64,000 nt of DNA from JBFXJF01 sp050175155 (GCA_050175155.1 JBFXJF010000005.1:71929-135928); one strand, 5' to 3'. Positions 43,130 to 52,489 are shown, counted from the stretch's first letter. Numbers and translations are program-made. The notes: generated by a model from the sequence alone, not told the origin.

Positions 43130-44068
43130 TCACTCGCTTAATGATATTAGTAAAACATTTAAATTCTTTTCCATCATTTTAATATAATTTAGTCCCAAAG
43201 CGATTTCATCTTCACTCAAGCTACTAATAGTATAAATGTTCTCTGTTTTTACGTCTATCTCATCCGCCAATACTTGAGATATTTTTGTGCTCTCGGTTGG
43301 ATCTGTTAATATGTATTTTATATTAAGATTCCTTATTTCATTTATTAATTTGGATAATTCAGCTGCACTAGGTTCATCTTCTGGGGAAAAACCACTTATG
43401 GAATGCTGTTCCAAACCATATCTTTCGGCTAAATAGCCAAAAGCCGCATGGGAAACGAAAAAATCTTTTTTCTCAACATTCTTTAGCGATTCTTCAAACT
43501 TACTATCTAAAGCTAATAATTCTTCTTTTAGGTCTTGATAATTTTCTTCATAAAAGAATTCATTCTTCGAATCTAACTTGATATATGTATCCTTAATTGA
43601 TTCTGCCTGTTCTAATGCAAATAAAGGATTTAACCAAACATGGGGATCCGTTTGCGCATCACTTTGGTGCTCATCATTCTTGTTAATTAAATTAATATTT
43701 TGACTTGCATTAACTATTTCTACGTTTGTCTCCTTAAGATTTTCTATAGCTTTATTTACCCACAACTCTAACCCTCCACCATTATATATAAATACATCTC
43801 CCTGCGCTAAATTAGTAATATCTTTAGCAGAAGGTTCATAATCATGTGGACTAACCCCGGGAGGGACAAGATTTATTACAACGACATTTTCGCCACCAAT
43901 CCTTTGACTAAACTCTTCTAATATGTAAAGGGTTGTATAGACATAGATTTTATCTTCAGAGGGATTAGAAATTTTTTCCTGACTATTAGATATATTGCAG
44001 CCTGTTATTAATGGCAAGATTAAAAGAATTATTGTTAAACTAAAAAGCACTATTTTTTTTATACACAT
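43130..44068 (-). CDS. znuA: Metal-binding lipoprotein of a zinc/manganese ABC transporter (ZnuA/AdcA)
   Basis: A 312-residue cluster A-I solute-binding protein with a lipoprotein signal (ILLILPLITGC; the lipobox LITGC puts the acylated Cys at about 24). The metal ligands are visible: PPGVSPHDYEPS near 69, TDPHVWLNP near 141, VSHAAFGYLAERYG near 206, and an acidic fourth ligand expected in LTDPTEST. The loop before TDPH (NDEHQSDAQ) is short and His-poor, so zinc against manganese preference is not clear. No convincing Zur or MntR box was found in the 220 bases upstream. Confidence 0.9.
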   Translation of the reverse strand: MCIKKIVLFSLTIILLILPLITGCNISNSQEKISNPSEDKIYVYTTLYILEEFSQRIGGENVVVINLVPPGVSPHDYEPSAKDITNLAQGDVFIYNGGGLELWVNKAIENLKETNVEIVNASQNINLINKNDEHQSDAQTDPHVWLNPLFALEQAESIKDTYIKLDSKNEFFYEENYQDLKEELLALDSKFEESLKNVEKKDFFVSHAAFGYLAERYGLEQHSISGFSPEDEPSAAELSKLINEIRNLNIKYILTDPTESTKISQVLADEIDVKTENIYTISSLSEDEIALGLNYIKMMEKNLNVLLISLSE

Positions 44069-44290
44069 ATTATCACCTTTTTATTATATTTAACTTCATT
44101 CTTACTATTAACTAATATCATTATACATAGGAATTTTTCTATTGTAAATCGTAGCGGTTCTTATTTAGAATTATTTTCTTAAATAAATCCATTGATTGAT
44201 TAACTCATTAAAGTATATACTTATATCTAAATAGGTTTCTACGTTCGTGAAAAACAGGATTTATGAATTTTAGAAAGGCGGTAATAATAC

Positions 44291-45490
44291 TTGGAAAAGA
44301 TTATTGAAATTCGTGGTGAAATAATTAATAATAACATTTTAAAATTAATTGATGATTCAATTAAAAAATATAATGGTAAATATCAAATTCTGGAAGTCAA
44401 TGTAACAGAATCGGAAGTTAGTAAGCCATATATAAAACTTTCTATAACTGTTGAGGAAAATAATATTCAGTCTATTCTTGAAACTCTCGCTAATGTAGCT
44501 ATTAATATATCTTCGGATATTGAAGAACCTATAATTGAAGCAAGTACAAAGGACGCTACAGTGCCTAGCAGTTTCTATTCTACAACTAACCATCATACAG
44601 ATGTTTATTTAAATAACGTTTGGGTACCTGTTCAAAATATGCGTATGGATGCTGTGATTGTTGTTAAAGATCAGAGTGTAGTTGCAACCAAGTTGCGTGA
44701 TATTAAGAAGGGTGATCTAGTTATTTGTACTTCAAGGGGTGTTAGAGTTAACGCTGATAAAGAGATTGATTCTACACAAGGATTTGCATTTATGATTAAT
44801 GAAGTTAGTTCAGAAAGACGGGTAGAGTTAGCCGTTCGAGAATTAGCAAAAGAAATGAAAGAAATTAAAAAAAGAAATGGTAAAATATATTTCGTTGCGG
44901 GTCCGGTAGTTATTCATACTGGCGGAATGACTTCATTTCAAGAAATCATTCAAAAGGGTTTTGTAGCCGGGCTATTATCTGGTAATGCTTTGGCAGTTCA
45001 TGATATCGAATATGATTTATATGGCACCTCGTTGGGAATTGCGCTTGATACCGGTAAGGTGATAAAGGGCGGACATAGTCACCATATGAGAGCAATTAAT
45101 GAGGTTAATAAACATGGTAGCATTGCTGAGGCAGTAAAGAATGGAACTGTTAAGACTGGGATTATGTATGAGCTGGTAAAAAATAATGTTCCTTTTGTAT
45201 TAGCAGGTTCAATTCGCGATGATGGACCTTTGCCTGATACAATTATGGACTTAATTGAGGCTCAAGCTGCTTATGCTGATTTGATTAAAGATGCCGAAAT
45301 GGTTATCATGCTATCAACTATGCTTCATTCCATAGGAACAGGTAATATGCTTCCTAGCTGGATAAAGACTGTTTGCGTAGATATTAACCCCGCTGTTGTG
45401 AATAAATTAATAGATCGTGGCTCTGCTCAAGCAAAGGGACTTGTAACTGACGTTGGCTTATTTCTTACATTATTGAATCAAAATCTATAG
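44291..45490 (+). CDS. TIGR00300 / LOR-SDH family protein (archaeal ornithine cyclodeaminase-like)
   Basis: A 399-residue protein. An N-terminal ACT-like domain (about 1-90) is followed by the family's conserved DVYLNNVWVPVQNMRMDAVIVV and the Rossmann-type C-terminal region (GKIYFVAGPVVIHTGG, AGLLSGNALAVHDIEYDL, GSIRDDGPLPDT). Relatives include MMP1218-type archaeal ornithine cyclodeaminase and the C-terminal part of AgrE/ArgZ. Ornithine-to-proline conversion is the best guess. The start is TTG at 44291 with AAAGGCGG upstream. It is 21 bases from larE and probably in one transcript with larE, larB and larC1, which raises a possible link to the nickel-pincer cofactor. Confidence 0.78.
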   Translation: MEKIIEIRGEIINNNILKLIDDSIKKYNGKYQILEVNVTESEVSKPYIKLSITVEENNIQSILETLANVAINISSDIEEPIIEASTKDATVPSSFYSTTNHHTDVYLNNVWVPVQNMRMDAVIVVKDQSVVATKLRDIKKGDLVICTSRGVRVNADKEIDSTQGFAFMINEVSSERRVELAVRELAKEMKEIKKRNGKIYFVAGPVVIHTGGMTSFQEIIQKGFVAGLLSGNALAVHDIEYDLYGTSLGIALDTGKVIKGGHSHHMRAINEVNKHGSIAEAVKNGTVKTGIMYELVKNNVPFVLAGSIRDDGPLPDTIMDLIEAQAAYADLIKDAEMVIMLSTMLHSIGTGNMLPSWIKTVCVDINPAVVNKLIDRGSAQAKGLVTDVGLFLTLLNQNL

Positions 45491-45511
45491 AATCATTAAA
45501 GGATGAGAATA

Positions 45512-46321
45512 TTGACAGCTATAGAAAAAGAATCAACCTTAATTGCGATTATTAAAGAAATGAAGAAAGTAGCAATCGCCTTTTCTGGAGGAGTAGATAG
45601 CACATATCTAATTGCTATTGCACAAAAAACCTTAGGTGAAAATGCTGTTGCTATAACATTAAAAACTGAGTACATATCTAATCGTGATATTAACGAGTCG
45701 ATTAATCTTACTGCACTTATTAAAATTAAACATATAGTTATTAAAATTAATGCTTTAGAAAATAAGCAAATTGTTGCTAATACAGAACAAAGATGCTTTT
45801 TTTGTAAAACAGAAATGTATAAACATTTAATCGATGCAGCAAAGGAATGCGGTATCAATAACTATGCTGATGGATCAAATATAGATGACCTTAAAGAAGA
45901 TAGACCGGGCTTAAAAGCCCTAAGGAATCTTGAATTTAGAAGTCCTTTACAAGAAGCTGGACTCTCAAAAGATGATATCCGTTATCTTTCAAAACGTTTA
46001 AACTTACCCACTTGGAATAAATCTTCATATAGCTGCTTAGCAACAAGCATTCCCTTTGGGAACAATTTAACAATTACGAAGATTGAACAAATCGAGAAAG
46101 CTGAAGATTTCCTACGAACGCTTGGCATTAAACAATTTCGCGTTCGTCACCATGACACCATTGCTAGAATAGAAATAAGCCACAATAATTTTTATCAGCT
46201 AATACTAAATCAAGATTTAATAATACCTTTTTTTATACAGTTAGGATTTATTTATGTAACTTTAGATCTTCGAGGCTATCAAACAGTTAGTCTTGATGAG
46301 GTTGCACAAAAGGAAGGGTAG
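45512..46321 (+). CDS. larE: LarE, ATP-dependent sulfur transferase for nickel-pincer cofactor
   Basis: A PP-loop protein of 269 residues from the TTG at 45512, which has AAAGGA eight bases upstream. The ATP motif is AFSGGVDSTYL near 23-33. It carries RCFFCKTEMYKHL near 90, with a C-x2-C pair, and NKSSYSCLATSIPFG near 170, where LarE has its sulfur-donating cysteine, plus ARIEI near the end. LarE sacrifices or recycles sulfur to thiolate the pyridinium carboxylate made by LarB. It is followed two bases later by larB. Confidence 0.9.
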   Translation: MTAIEKESTLIAIIKEMKKVAIAFSGGVDSTYLIAIAQKTLGENAVAITLKTEYISNRDINESINLTALIKIKHIVIKINALENKQIVANTEQRCFFCKTEMYKHLIDAAKECGINNYADGSNIDDLKEDRPGLKALRNLEFRSPLQEAGLSKDDIRYLSKRLNLPTWNKSSYSCLATSIPFGNNLTITKIEQIEKAEDFLRTLGIKQFRVRHHDTIARIEISHNNFYQLILNQDLIIPFFIQLGFIYVTLDLRGYQTVSLDEVAQKEG

Positions 46322-46323
46322 CT

Positions 46324-47019
46324 ATGGAAAATAAGTTAAATAATTATATTGATTTAGGTTTTGCTCAGGTTGATATTCAAAGGGAACAACGAACAGGGTT
46401 CCCTGAAGTAATCTATGGAGAAGGAAAAAGTACTGAACAGGTAATAAAAATTTTTGAAAATCTTTATAAAACAAGCAGTGTAGTTTTAGCTACAAGGGTA
46501 AATAAGGAAATGGGCTTCGAGCTAGTTAGAAAATTTACTGATTCTATATACGATCAAGTTGGAAGAACGGTTCTATGGAAACGCGACAATACTTATAAAC
46601 ATTCTGGTTATATTGCAATAGTATGCGCAGGTACCTCAGACTTACCCGTTGCAATGGAATGTGCTTCTACTATTGCTGCTATGGGTTGTAAATCGGAGCT
46701 AATTTGTGATGTTGGTGTTGCTGGTTTACATAGGCTAATTGATAAACTCGATATCATTCGTAAAGCAAGTGTTATAGTAGCTATAGCAGGCATGGAGGGG
46801 GCGCTCCCTACTGTTATTGGCGGCTTAGTAAGTAAACCAATTATCGCTGTTCCTACAAGTGTTGGATATGGAGCCAACTTATTTGGAATATCAGCATTGT
46901 TAGCTATGTTAAATTCATGTGCGAATGGCATCTCGGTTGTAAATATTGATAATGGTTATGGTGCAGGCTATCAAGCTAGCTTAATTAATAAACTGATTAA
47001 CCCGACAAAAGGAGAATAG
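46324..47019 (+). CDS. larB: LarB, nicotinate adenine dinucleotide carboxylase/hydrolase
   Basis: A 231-residue protein: an N-terminal helical domain with QREQRTGFPEVIYGEGKSTEQ, and a PurE-like C-terminal domain with IVCAGTSDLPVAMEC, VIVAIAGMEGALPTVIGGLV and the closing block VPTSVGYGANLFGISALLAML. LarB carboxylates NaAD at C5 and hydrolyses the phosphoanhydride, the first step of nickel-pincer cofactor synthesis. It is separated by two bases from larE and three from larC1. Confidence 0.93.
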   Translation: MENKLNNYIDLGFAQVDIQREQRTGFPEVIYGEGKSTEQVIKIFENLYKTSSVVLATRVNKEMGFELVRKFTDSIYDQVGRTVLWKRDNTYKHSGYIAIVCAGTSDLPVAMECASTIAAMGCKSELICDVGVAGLHRLIDKLDIIRKASVIVAIAGMEGALPTVIGGLVSKPIIAVPTSVGYGANLFGISALLAMLNSCANGISVVNIDNGYGAGYQASLINKLINPTKGE

Positions 47020-47022
47020 AAT

Positions 47023-47826
47023 ATGAAAATAGTTTATTTTGATTGTTTTTCTGGTATTAGTGGTGATATGACTTTAGCTTCTCTAATAGATGCTGGAGCA
47101 AATAAGGACTACATTGAAAGCGAATTAAAAAAGTTGCCAATTGAACCTTTTTCCTTGGAAATTCATCAAGTTCTTAAAAAGGGAATTTCAGCTTCCAAAT
47201 TAGAGATCCAAACTGATTCAACTATAACCCCTTTCAGGAGAACATATACAGATATTGTTGATATGATTAAAAATTCAGGCTTAAGTGAAGCAGTAAAAGC
47301 TAGATCAATTAAAATATTTGAAAATATAGGGATTGCTGAAGCAAAAATACATAATATTTCAATTCAAAAGGTACACTTTCACGAAATCGGAGCAATTGAT
47401 TCGATTATAGATATTATAGGTGTTAGTTTAGCATTGGAAGATTTGAAAATTGAACAAATATACTCAACGCAAATCCCTCTAGGTGCGGGAAAAATAAAAA
47501 TTGAACATGGAATTTATCCTAACCCAGCACCAGCTACATTAGAAATTCTAAAGGGAGTGCCTGTTTACTTCTCGAAAATTAATTCCGAAATGACTACCCC
47601 AACTGGAGCAAGTATAATTGCTAGCTTAACAACTGATTTCAGCCTACCTTCAATGGTTATTGAAAGTATTGGTTATGGCGCGGGAACCAAGGATTTACAT
47701 GATCGCCCAAATGTTTTACGAGCAATTATAGGAAAAGTTCAAGATTTTAGCTATAAGGAGTCTCATTTCCAAATCCATGAGCATCACCATACTCATGAAG
47801 AAATCCATCCTCACATAACAAAATAA
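47023..47826 (+). CDS. larC1: LarC1, N-terminal part of nickel insertase
   Basis: A 267-residue protein with the LarC start (KIVYFDCFSGISGDMTLASLIDAG), the metal-site region KVHFHEIGAIDSIIDIIG and MTTPTGASIIA near 187, reaching YGAGTKDLHDRPNVLRAIIG. Where fused LarC proteins continue into the CTP-binding C-terminal domain, this one ends with a His-rich tail (HFQIHEHHHTHEEIHPHITK). The LarC2 part is encoded on the opposite strand at 48001-48513. The tail may help nickel delivery, which is inference. The ribosome-binding site AAAGGAG lies just upstream. Confidence 0.92.
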   Translation: MKIVYFDCFSGISGDMTLASLIDAGANKDYIESELKKLPIEPFSLEIHQVLKKGISASKLEIQTDSTITPFRRTYTDIVDMIKNSGLSEAVKARSIKIFENIGIAEAKIHNISIQKVHFHEIGAIDSIIDIIGVSLALEDLKIEQIYSTQIPLGAGKIKIEHGIYPNPAPATLEILKGVPVYFSKINSEMTTPTGASIIASLTTDFSLPSMVIESIGYGAGTKDLHDRPNVLRAIIGKVQDFSYKESHFQIHEHHHTHEEIHPHITK

Positions 47827-47875
47827 ATCGAAATTTTAACCTCAGAATAAAAGTCGAATTAATATATGTATACTA

Positions 47876-47946
47876 AAAGATAGATGGTCATCTTTAGCGA
47901 AGCCTTTGCGTAGCAAGAGCAGAGCGTTAGATGACCATCTATCTTT
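47876..47946. repeat. Long palindrome between the convergent larC1 and larC2 genes
   Basis: Perfect 18-base arms AAAGATAGATGGTCATCT (47876-47893) and AGATGACCATCTATCTTT (47929-47946) enclose a 35-base loop with GCGAAGC, GCGTAGC and GCAGAGCG motifs. It could act as a terminator in both directions, though the T tracts are short. It may be another class of interspersed palindrome. Confidence 0.6.
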
Positions 47947-48000
47947 AAAATACTTAATGATGTTTCTTCATTTTTAATCCAGAATGTCACGTTGTTTTGC

Positions 48001-48513
48001 TTAGAATGATGTTTTGTTATTGCTCAACCATTGATTTCCTTTATCTTTTGCTTGATCGTATACTTGCTTTAATGGAACTTTATTTTTTTTTGCAATTACT
48101 TCACATTGCTTATACTCAGGTGAAACCTGAACTATTTCCCCTTGAAAAACACCAATTTTTACATCAATATCTCCCCACTCCGTTGTGACAGATATAAAGT
48201 TCCTTTCAAGTCGATGAACAGTATATGGGGTATATCGAATTCCTAACGTTGTTGTTTCTCTAAATATAAAATTAACCACTAAATCCTTTATCTCATACTG
48301 GCACAAAACATTTAATATTTGTCCTGGTCTATTATTTTTCATTATGACCTGCTGAATATAGACGTCATTAACTCCCAAATTAAATAATCCCTCGAATATA
48401 TATCCGTAAAATTCTGGGTTCATGTCATCCAGAGAGACCTCCATCTTTAGCATTAGATTATCTATATGCTCAGATGTAGTTCTACCCATAATAAATCCAT
48501 CATTTTTTTCCAT
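48001..48513 (-). CDS. larC2: LarC2, C-terminal part of nickel insertase, on the opposite strand
   Basis: A 170-residue product with the C-terminal LarC signature: MLKMEVSLDDMNPEFYGYIFE near 20-40, GVNDVYIQQVIMKNNRPGQILNVLC near 48-72, then FIFRETTTLGIRYTPYTVHRLER. In Lactiplantibacillus plantarum this part is joined to LarC1 by ribosomal frameshifting, and in most other species it is fused. Here it reads in the opposite direction from larC1 with its own start (ATG 48511-48513, AAGGAG eight bases upstream), so a fused protein cannot form. I infer that the two parts assemble as separate chains. Confidence 0.88.
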   Translation of the reverse strand: MEKNDGFIMGRTTSEHIDNLMLKMEVSLDDMNPEFYGYIFEGLFNLGVNDVYIQQVIMKNNRPGQILNVLCQYEIKDLVVNFIFRETTTLGIRYTPYTVHRLERNFISVTTEWGDIDVKIGVFQGEIVQVSPEYKQCEVIAKKNKVPLKQVYDQAKDKGNQWLSNNKTSF

Positions 48514-48693
48514 CAATATTCTCCTTAATTAATTATTGAAAAACTTGTATCTCTAAGCATATATTAAGTGTTATAAAATCTTAGGTCAATATTTCCAAGA
48601 AATTATATACATAAGTTAAGTTCATATTCCCTACAATACATTAGATAATATTTTTTTGTAGCACCTAATTTAAAAGTTATGGAGTATGATAAC

Positions 48694-49671
48694 ATGAAAA
48701 AAATAAACTATATTATAAAAATAATTCTTGTTTTATCATTACTAGCGACATTATCAATGGGTGTCTATGCAGCCGAAAAAAGTGATAAAACAGCTGTCTT
48801 CGAGGCTAGAATGGAGCTTTTTAAAAACCTTGAAACAATTTATCAAATTCCTTGGTATTATTTAGCGGCCATTGATCAATTTGAGAGAAATATTCAACCA
48901 ATTAGAAATGACATACCCGAAAAAGATGGTTTAATTGCAATTTATTTTTCTAAAGAAAGATGGTCTGGTTTATTTAATCCCTTCTCAAATGATCAAGAGC
49001 CCTCTAATATCCAGTATTTTCAAGGGTTTGGTGTTGATGGAGATTGCGATGGAATTGCAGATAGTAATAATGACATAGATGTATTAATTGCTTTCATTAG
49101 TTTTATCTTACGCTATGGAACAAGCGAGGATGAGATACTGAATGCTTTAACCGATTATTATAACGAAAAATCAGCAAAAATTATTACTGAGATGGCTACT
49201 ATATATAAAAATTTTGGTACTTTAAATTTAACTGAACGGTTTTTCCCAATCCCCAAAGGGTACAATTATTCATATCATAGTACTTGGGGTGATGCAAGAG
49301 GTTGGGGAGGTAGAAGGATACATGAAGGTACCGATATATTTGCTTCATATGGTACACCAGTAAGAAGTGTATCTCATGGTTACGTGGAAATTTTGGGCTG
49401 GAATGAGTATGGTGGCTGGCGAGTAGGGATTAGAGGAATAAATAATATCTATTACTACTATGCACATTTAAGTTCGTTTAAGAAGGATTTAAAAGAAGGA
49501 GACATAGTAGAGCCGGGTACTATTATAGGATATGTTGGCAATTCTGGATATGGACCTGTTGGTACTCAAGGTAAGTTTCCTCCACATTTGCATTTTGGAA
49601 TATATACCTATAATGGTCGTAATGAATGGTCATTTGACCCAACACCATTTTTAAGAATATATAAAAAGTAA
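48694..49671 (+). CDS. Secreted M23 peptidase (LytH/YunA-like)
   Basis: A 325-residue protein with a signal peptide (INYIIKIILVLSLLATLSMGVYA), a helical N-terminal half of about 150 residues and a C-terminal LytM domain. The zinc ligands are in RRIHEGTDIF (His and Asp) and PPHLHFGIY (H-x-H), with YAHL between them, so the site is complete. B. subtilis LytH (YunA) is a forespore L-Ala-D-Glu peptidase in cortex maturation and lies next to the yut/yun genes also present here; spore function is inferred from that. The ATG at 48694 has GGAG nine bases upstream. Confidence 0.85.
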   Translation: MKKINYIIKIILVLSLLATLSMGVYAAEKSDKTAVFEARMELFKNLETIYQIPWYYLAAIDQFERNIQPIRNDIPEKDGLIAIYFSKERWSGLFNPFSNDQEPSNIQYFQGFGVDGDCDGIADSNNDIDVLIAFISFILRYGTSEDEILNALTDYYNEKSAKIITEMATIYKNFGTLNLTERFFPIPKGYNYSYHSTWGDARGWGGRRIHEGTDIFASYGTPVRSVSHGYVEILGWNEYGGWRVGIRGINNIYYYYAHLSSFKKDLKEGDIVEPGTIIGYVGNSGYGPVGTQGKFPPHLHFGIYTYNGRNEWSFDPTPFLRIYKK

Positions 49672-49708
49672 AAACACTTCCCTCCACTATTGGAGAAAGT
49701 GTTTTTTT
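49671..49708 (+). terminator. Terminator behind the M23 peptidase gene
   Basis: AAAACACTT pairs with AAGTGTTTT, with an inner CTCCA/TGGAG helix, followed by TTTT. It also lies at the convergent end of argS. Confidence 0.8.
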
Positions 49709-49720
49709 AACCCAAATATT

Positions 49721-51409
49721 TTAGATTTCATTAGGTGTTTTTAAGCCTAAAATACTTAATCCATGTCTTAATACACTAGAAGTTGCTTTTGACAAAGCCA
49801 ATTTTGTTCTTTGTTCATCTTGATTTTCAGTGATAATTCTCTCTTGATGATAAAAGCGGTTAAACTGAGTACTTAGATCTAACAAAAATCTAGCAATAAC
49901 TGACGGTTCAGCTTTGTTTGCAGCCTTAATTAAAATATCTGGATACTGAGCTAAGATATGTATTAGTTCCCAAGCAGCTTCGCCCTCTAGAAATTCTCCA
50001 AAAATATTATCCAAATCGTTTCCAATTATATTCGACTTTCTTAACAAGCTTTGAACCCGTGCATAGACATATTGAACATATGGTCCTGTTTCACCCTCGA
50101 AATTCAAAGCCTCTTCCCACGAAAAATTAACTTCATTCATCCGATTGTTTTTTAAATCATTGAAAATAATTGCCCCCACACCAATAGCTTCAGCAACTTC
50201 CTTTCTATTTGCCAACTGAGGATTTTTCCCCTCAATTATCTTGTCAGCCATCTCGATACTTTTTTGTAATACTTCTTCTAGTAATACGATTGTGCCTTTT
50301 CGTGTAGACATCTTTTTGCTTTCAAATAACATTAAACCAAATGGGATATGAACCATATTATCTGCCCACTCATAGTTCATTTCTTTTAATACTTTAAAAA
50401 CCTGCTCGAAATGTAGTTTTTGCTCATTTCCGACAACATAAAATGCTTTATCAAAATCAAAAGTGTCTTTACGATATAAAGCAGCCGCTAGGTCGCGAGT
50501 TGCGTAAATTGAAGAACCATCTTTTTTCTTAATAAGTGCTGGTGGCATATCATGTTCGGATAAATCAACAATTAATGCTCCTTCACTTTCTGTTAATAAT
50601 CCCTTTTCCGTTAATTCATCTATCACACGTTCCATTTTATCATTATAAAAGCTTTCACCCATAAAATGATCGAAGCTAACATCTAAAATTTTATAGATTT
50701 TTTCAAACTCTTTGATACTTTCTTCAACAAACCAATTCCATAATCCAACAGCTTCCCCGTCGCCATCTTCAAGTCTTTTAAACCATACTCTGGCTTCATC
50801 TTCTAACTCAGGATATTTTTCTGCCTCTTCATGAAACTTTATATATAAGCTAACTAATTCCTGTATTGGGTTATCCTTTATTTTTTGATCATTGCCCCAT
50901 TTTTTATAAGCTACTATTTCCTTCCCGAATTGTGTACCCCAATCTCCTAAATGATTAATACCTATAACTTTATAACCTAAAACTCTATGTATTTTTACTA
51001 TTGCATTACCTATCATTGTTGAACGTAAATGAGGTAGACTAAACGGTTTAGCTATATTTGGAGATGAAAAGTCGACGACTACTTTTTTTCCAACACCTAT
51101 TTTGCTCTCACCATAATGCCCATCTTTCTCTAATATATCTTTAATTAGATGAACAGCATATTTAGATCTTTTATAAAAAAAATTAAGATAGGGTCCGATA
51201 GCTTTAACTTCGATAGACTTATCCTCAATCTTTTCCGCTAACTCCTCGGCAATTATTTGGGGACTCTTTCTTAAAGCTTTCGAAAGTGAAAAACATGGAA
51301 ATGCAATATCCCCCATATCACGACTTGGTGGTATCTCTAACAAAGTTATTATCTCATTTTCAGTAAGATCAAGATATTTAGTTAAGATCTCTGATACATA
51401 TTTTTTCAT
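49721..51409 (-). CDS. argS: Arginine-tRNA ligase
   Basis: A 562-residue class I synthetase: an N-terminal Add1 domain (about 1-85), the active-site block SSPNIAKPFSLPHLRSTMIGN with SLPH in place of the more usual H-x-G-H, the KMSK-like loop KKMSTRKGTIVLLEE, and the DALR anticodon-binding domain (about 430-562). The Ser variant of the first His is also found in Bacillus ArgS; the Pro before the second His is less common. The ATG at 51407-51409 follows GGGGG; a start five codons earlier overlaps that site. Confidence 0.95.
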   Translation of the reverse strand: MKKYVSEILTKYLDLTENEIITLLEIPPSRDMGDIAFPCFSLSKALRKSPQIIAEELAEKIEDKSIEVKAIGPYLNFFYKRSKYAVHLIKDILEKDGHYGESKIGVGKKVVVDFSSPNIAKPFSLPHLRSTMIGNAIVKIHRVLGYKVIGINHLGDWGTQFGKEIVAYKKWGNDQKIKDNPIQELVSLYIKFHEEAEKYPELEDEARVWFKRLEDGDGEAVGLWNWFVEESIKEFEKIYKILDVSFDHFMGESFYNDKMERVIDELTEKGLLTESEGALIVDLSEHDMPPALIKKKDGSSIYATRDLAAALYRKDTFDFDKAFYVVGNEQKLHFEQVFKVLKEMNYEWADNMVHIPFGLMLFESKKMSTRKGTIVLLEEVLQKSIEMADKIIEGKNPQLANRKEVAEAIGVGAIIFNDLKNNRMNEVNFSWEEALNFEGETGPYVQYVYARVQSLLRKSNIIGNDLDNIFGEFLEGEAAWELIHILAQYPDILIKAANKAEPSVIARFLLDLSTQFNRFYHQERIITENQDEQRTKLALSKATSSVLRHGLSILGLKTPNEI

Positions 51410-51468
51410 ATTTCGAACCCCCATTTAAGATTGTTAACAAATAACTATTAATTAACAAATATATAAAA

Positions 51469-51493
51469 CCCCTCATCTCAAAGAGAGGAGAGG
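51469..51493 (-). terminator. Terminator between the peptide transporter operon and argS
   Basis: Minus-strand CCTCTCCTCTC and GAGATGAGGGG pair at ten of eleven positions around a TTT loop, followed by TTTTATATATTTG. Confidence 0.65.
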
Positions 51494-51578
51494 ATATTCT
51501 CATAGTAACTATGCTTCACATTTGATATGTCTGAAACTATTATACACAAATTATTTTAAGAAAATCAAGATATATCGT

Positions 51579-52478
51579 TTATTTATCCATTTTCGGATCT
51601 AAAGCATCCCTTAACCCATCACCAAACAAGTTAAATCCTAGCACCACAAGCATTATTGCAATACCTGGGATAACAACTGTCCAAGGTGCTAGTTGAATAT
51701 AATCTTTGGAATCTGCCAGCATTGTACCCCACTCTGGTGTAGGTGGAACTGCTCCTAATCCAAGGAAACCTAACGCCGCTGTCTCAATAATTGCAGTAGC
51801 AACACCTAAAGTACCTTGTACAATAATAGGAGTAATACTATTTGGCAAAAGATGATGACTAATAATTCTTCCATTCTTCATTCCAATAGCCCTGGCTGCA
51901 AAGATATACTCTTCTTCCTTTAAACTTAATACTTTTGCCCTTACTAACCTACCATAAGTAGGTATGTTCACAATAGTAATTGCTATTAATGCATTTGTTA
52001 GTGACCTTCCCATAATCGTTACAATTGTAATTGCTAATAAAATACTTGGAAAAGCTAACATAATATCAAATACTCTTGAGACAAGCATGTCTACCCATTT
52101 TCCATAAAACCCTGCAAGTAACCCAAAAAATGTACCAATAATAATTGATCCAGATACGGCCATCACACCTACCCTTAAAGATATTCGTGCGCCGTAAAGA
52201 ATTCTAGTAAATAGATCCCTGCCTAAATCATCAGTACCAAAGAGATGGCCCTCCGTTAATGGAGGCAAAAACCGATCCTTTAGTATAACCTCTTCATAAG
52301 TATAGGGTGTAAGTAAGGGCGCAATTATAGCAATTATTACAAAGAAAAGAATTATCCCTCCACCAACCATTGCCAACTTTTGCTTCTTTAATCTATAGAA
52401 GCCATCTTTCCATGGAGAAGATGCTTTCAATTTTACATAATCTGTTTTATCTAGTATTTCTGATTCTAATTGATTCAT
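51579..52478 (-). CDS. Peptide ABC transporter permease (DppC/OppC)
   Basis: A 299-residue permease: a cytoplasmic N-terminal extension with SSPWKDGFYRLKKQKLAMVGG, six spans, and the coupling motif AARAIGMKNGRIISHHLLPNSITPIIV. The C-terminus LVVLGFNLFGDGLRDALDPK is the DppC hallmark. It is the last gene of a five-gene unit and starts 11 bases after the DppB-like stop. It pairs with DppB to form the membrane channel. Confidence 0.93.
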   Translation of the reverse strand: MNQLESEILDKTDYVKLKASSPWKDGFYRLKKQKLAMVGGGIILFFVIIAIIAPLLTPYTYEEVILKDRFLPPLTEGHLFGTDDLGRDLFTRILYGARISLRVGVMAVSGSIIIGTFFGLLAGFYGKWVDMLVSRVFDIMLAFPSILLAITIVTIMGRSLTNALIAITIVNIPTYGRLVRAKVLSLKEEEYIFAARAIGMKNGRIISHHLLPNSITPIIVQGTLGVATAIIETAALGFLGLGAVPPTPEWGTMLADSKDYIQLAPWTVVIPGIAIMLVVLGFNLFGDGLRDALDPKMDK

Positions 52479-52489
52479 CCTATTCTCCC

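Noticed and set aside
44069..44290. Zur or MntR operator upstream of znuA
   Set aside because: No palindrome close to the known Zur or MntR consensus could be found by eye.
47800..48000. Programmed frameshift joining larC1 and larC2
   Set aside because: The larC2 signature is on the opposite strand, so no frameshift on one transcript can join the parts.
51410..51578. T-box leader for argS
   Set aside because: The T-box core AGGGTGGTACC-like sequence is absent. The hairpin there is better read as the terminator of the upstream transporter operon.
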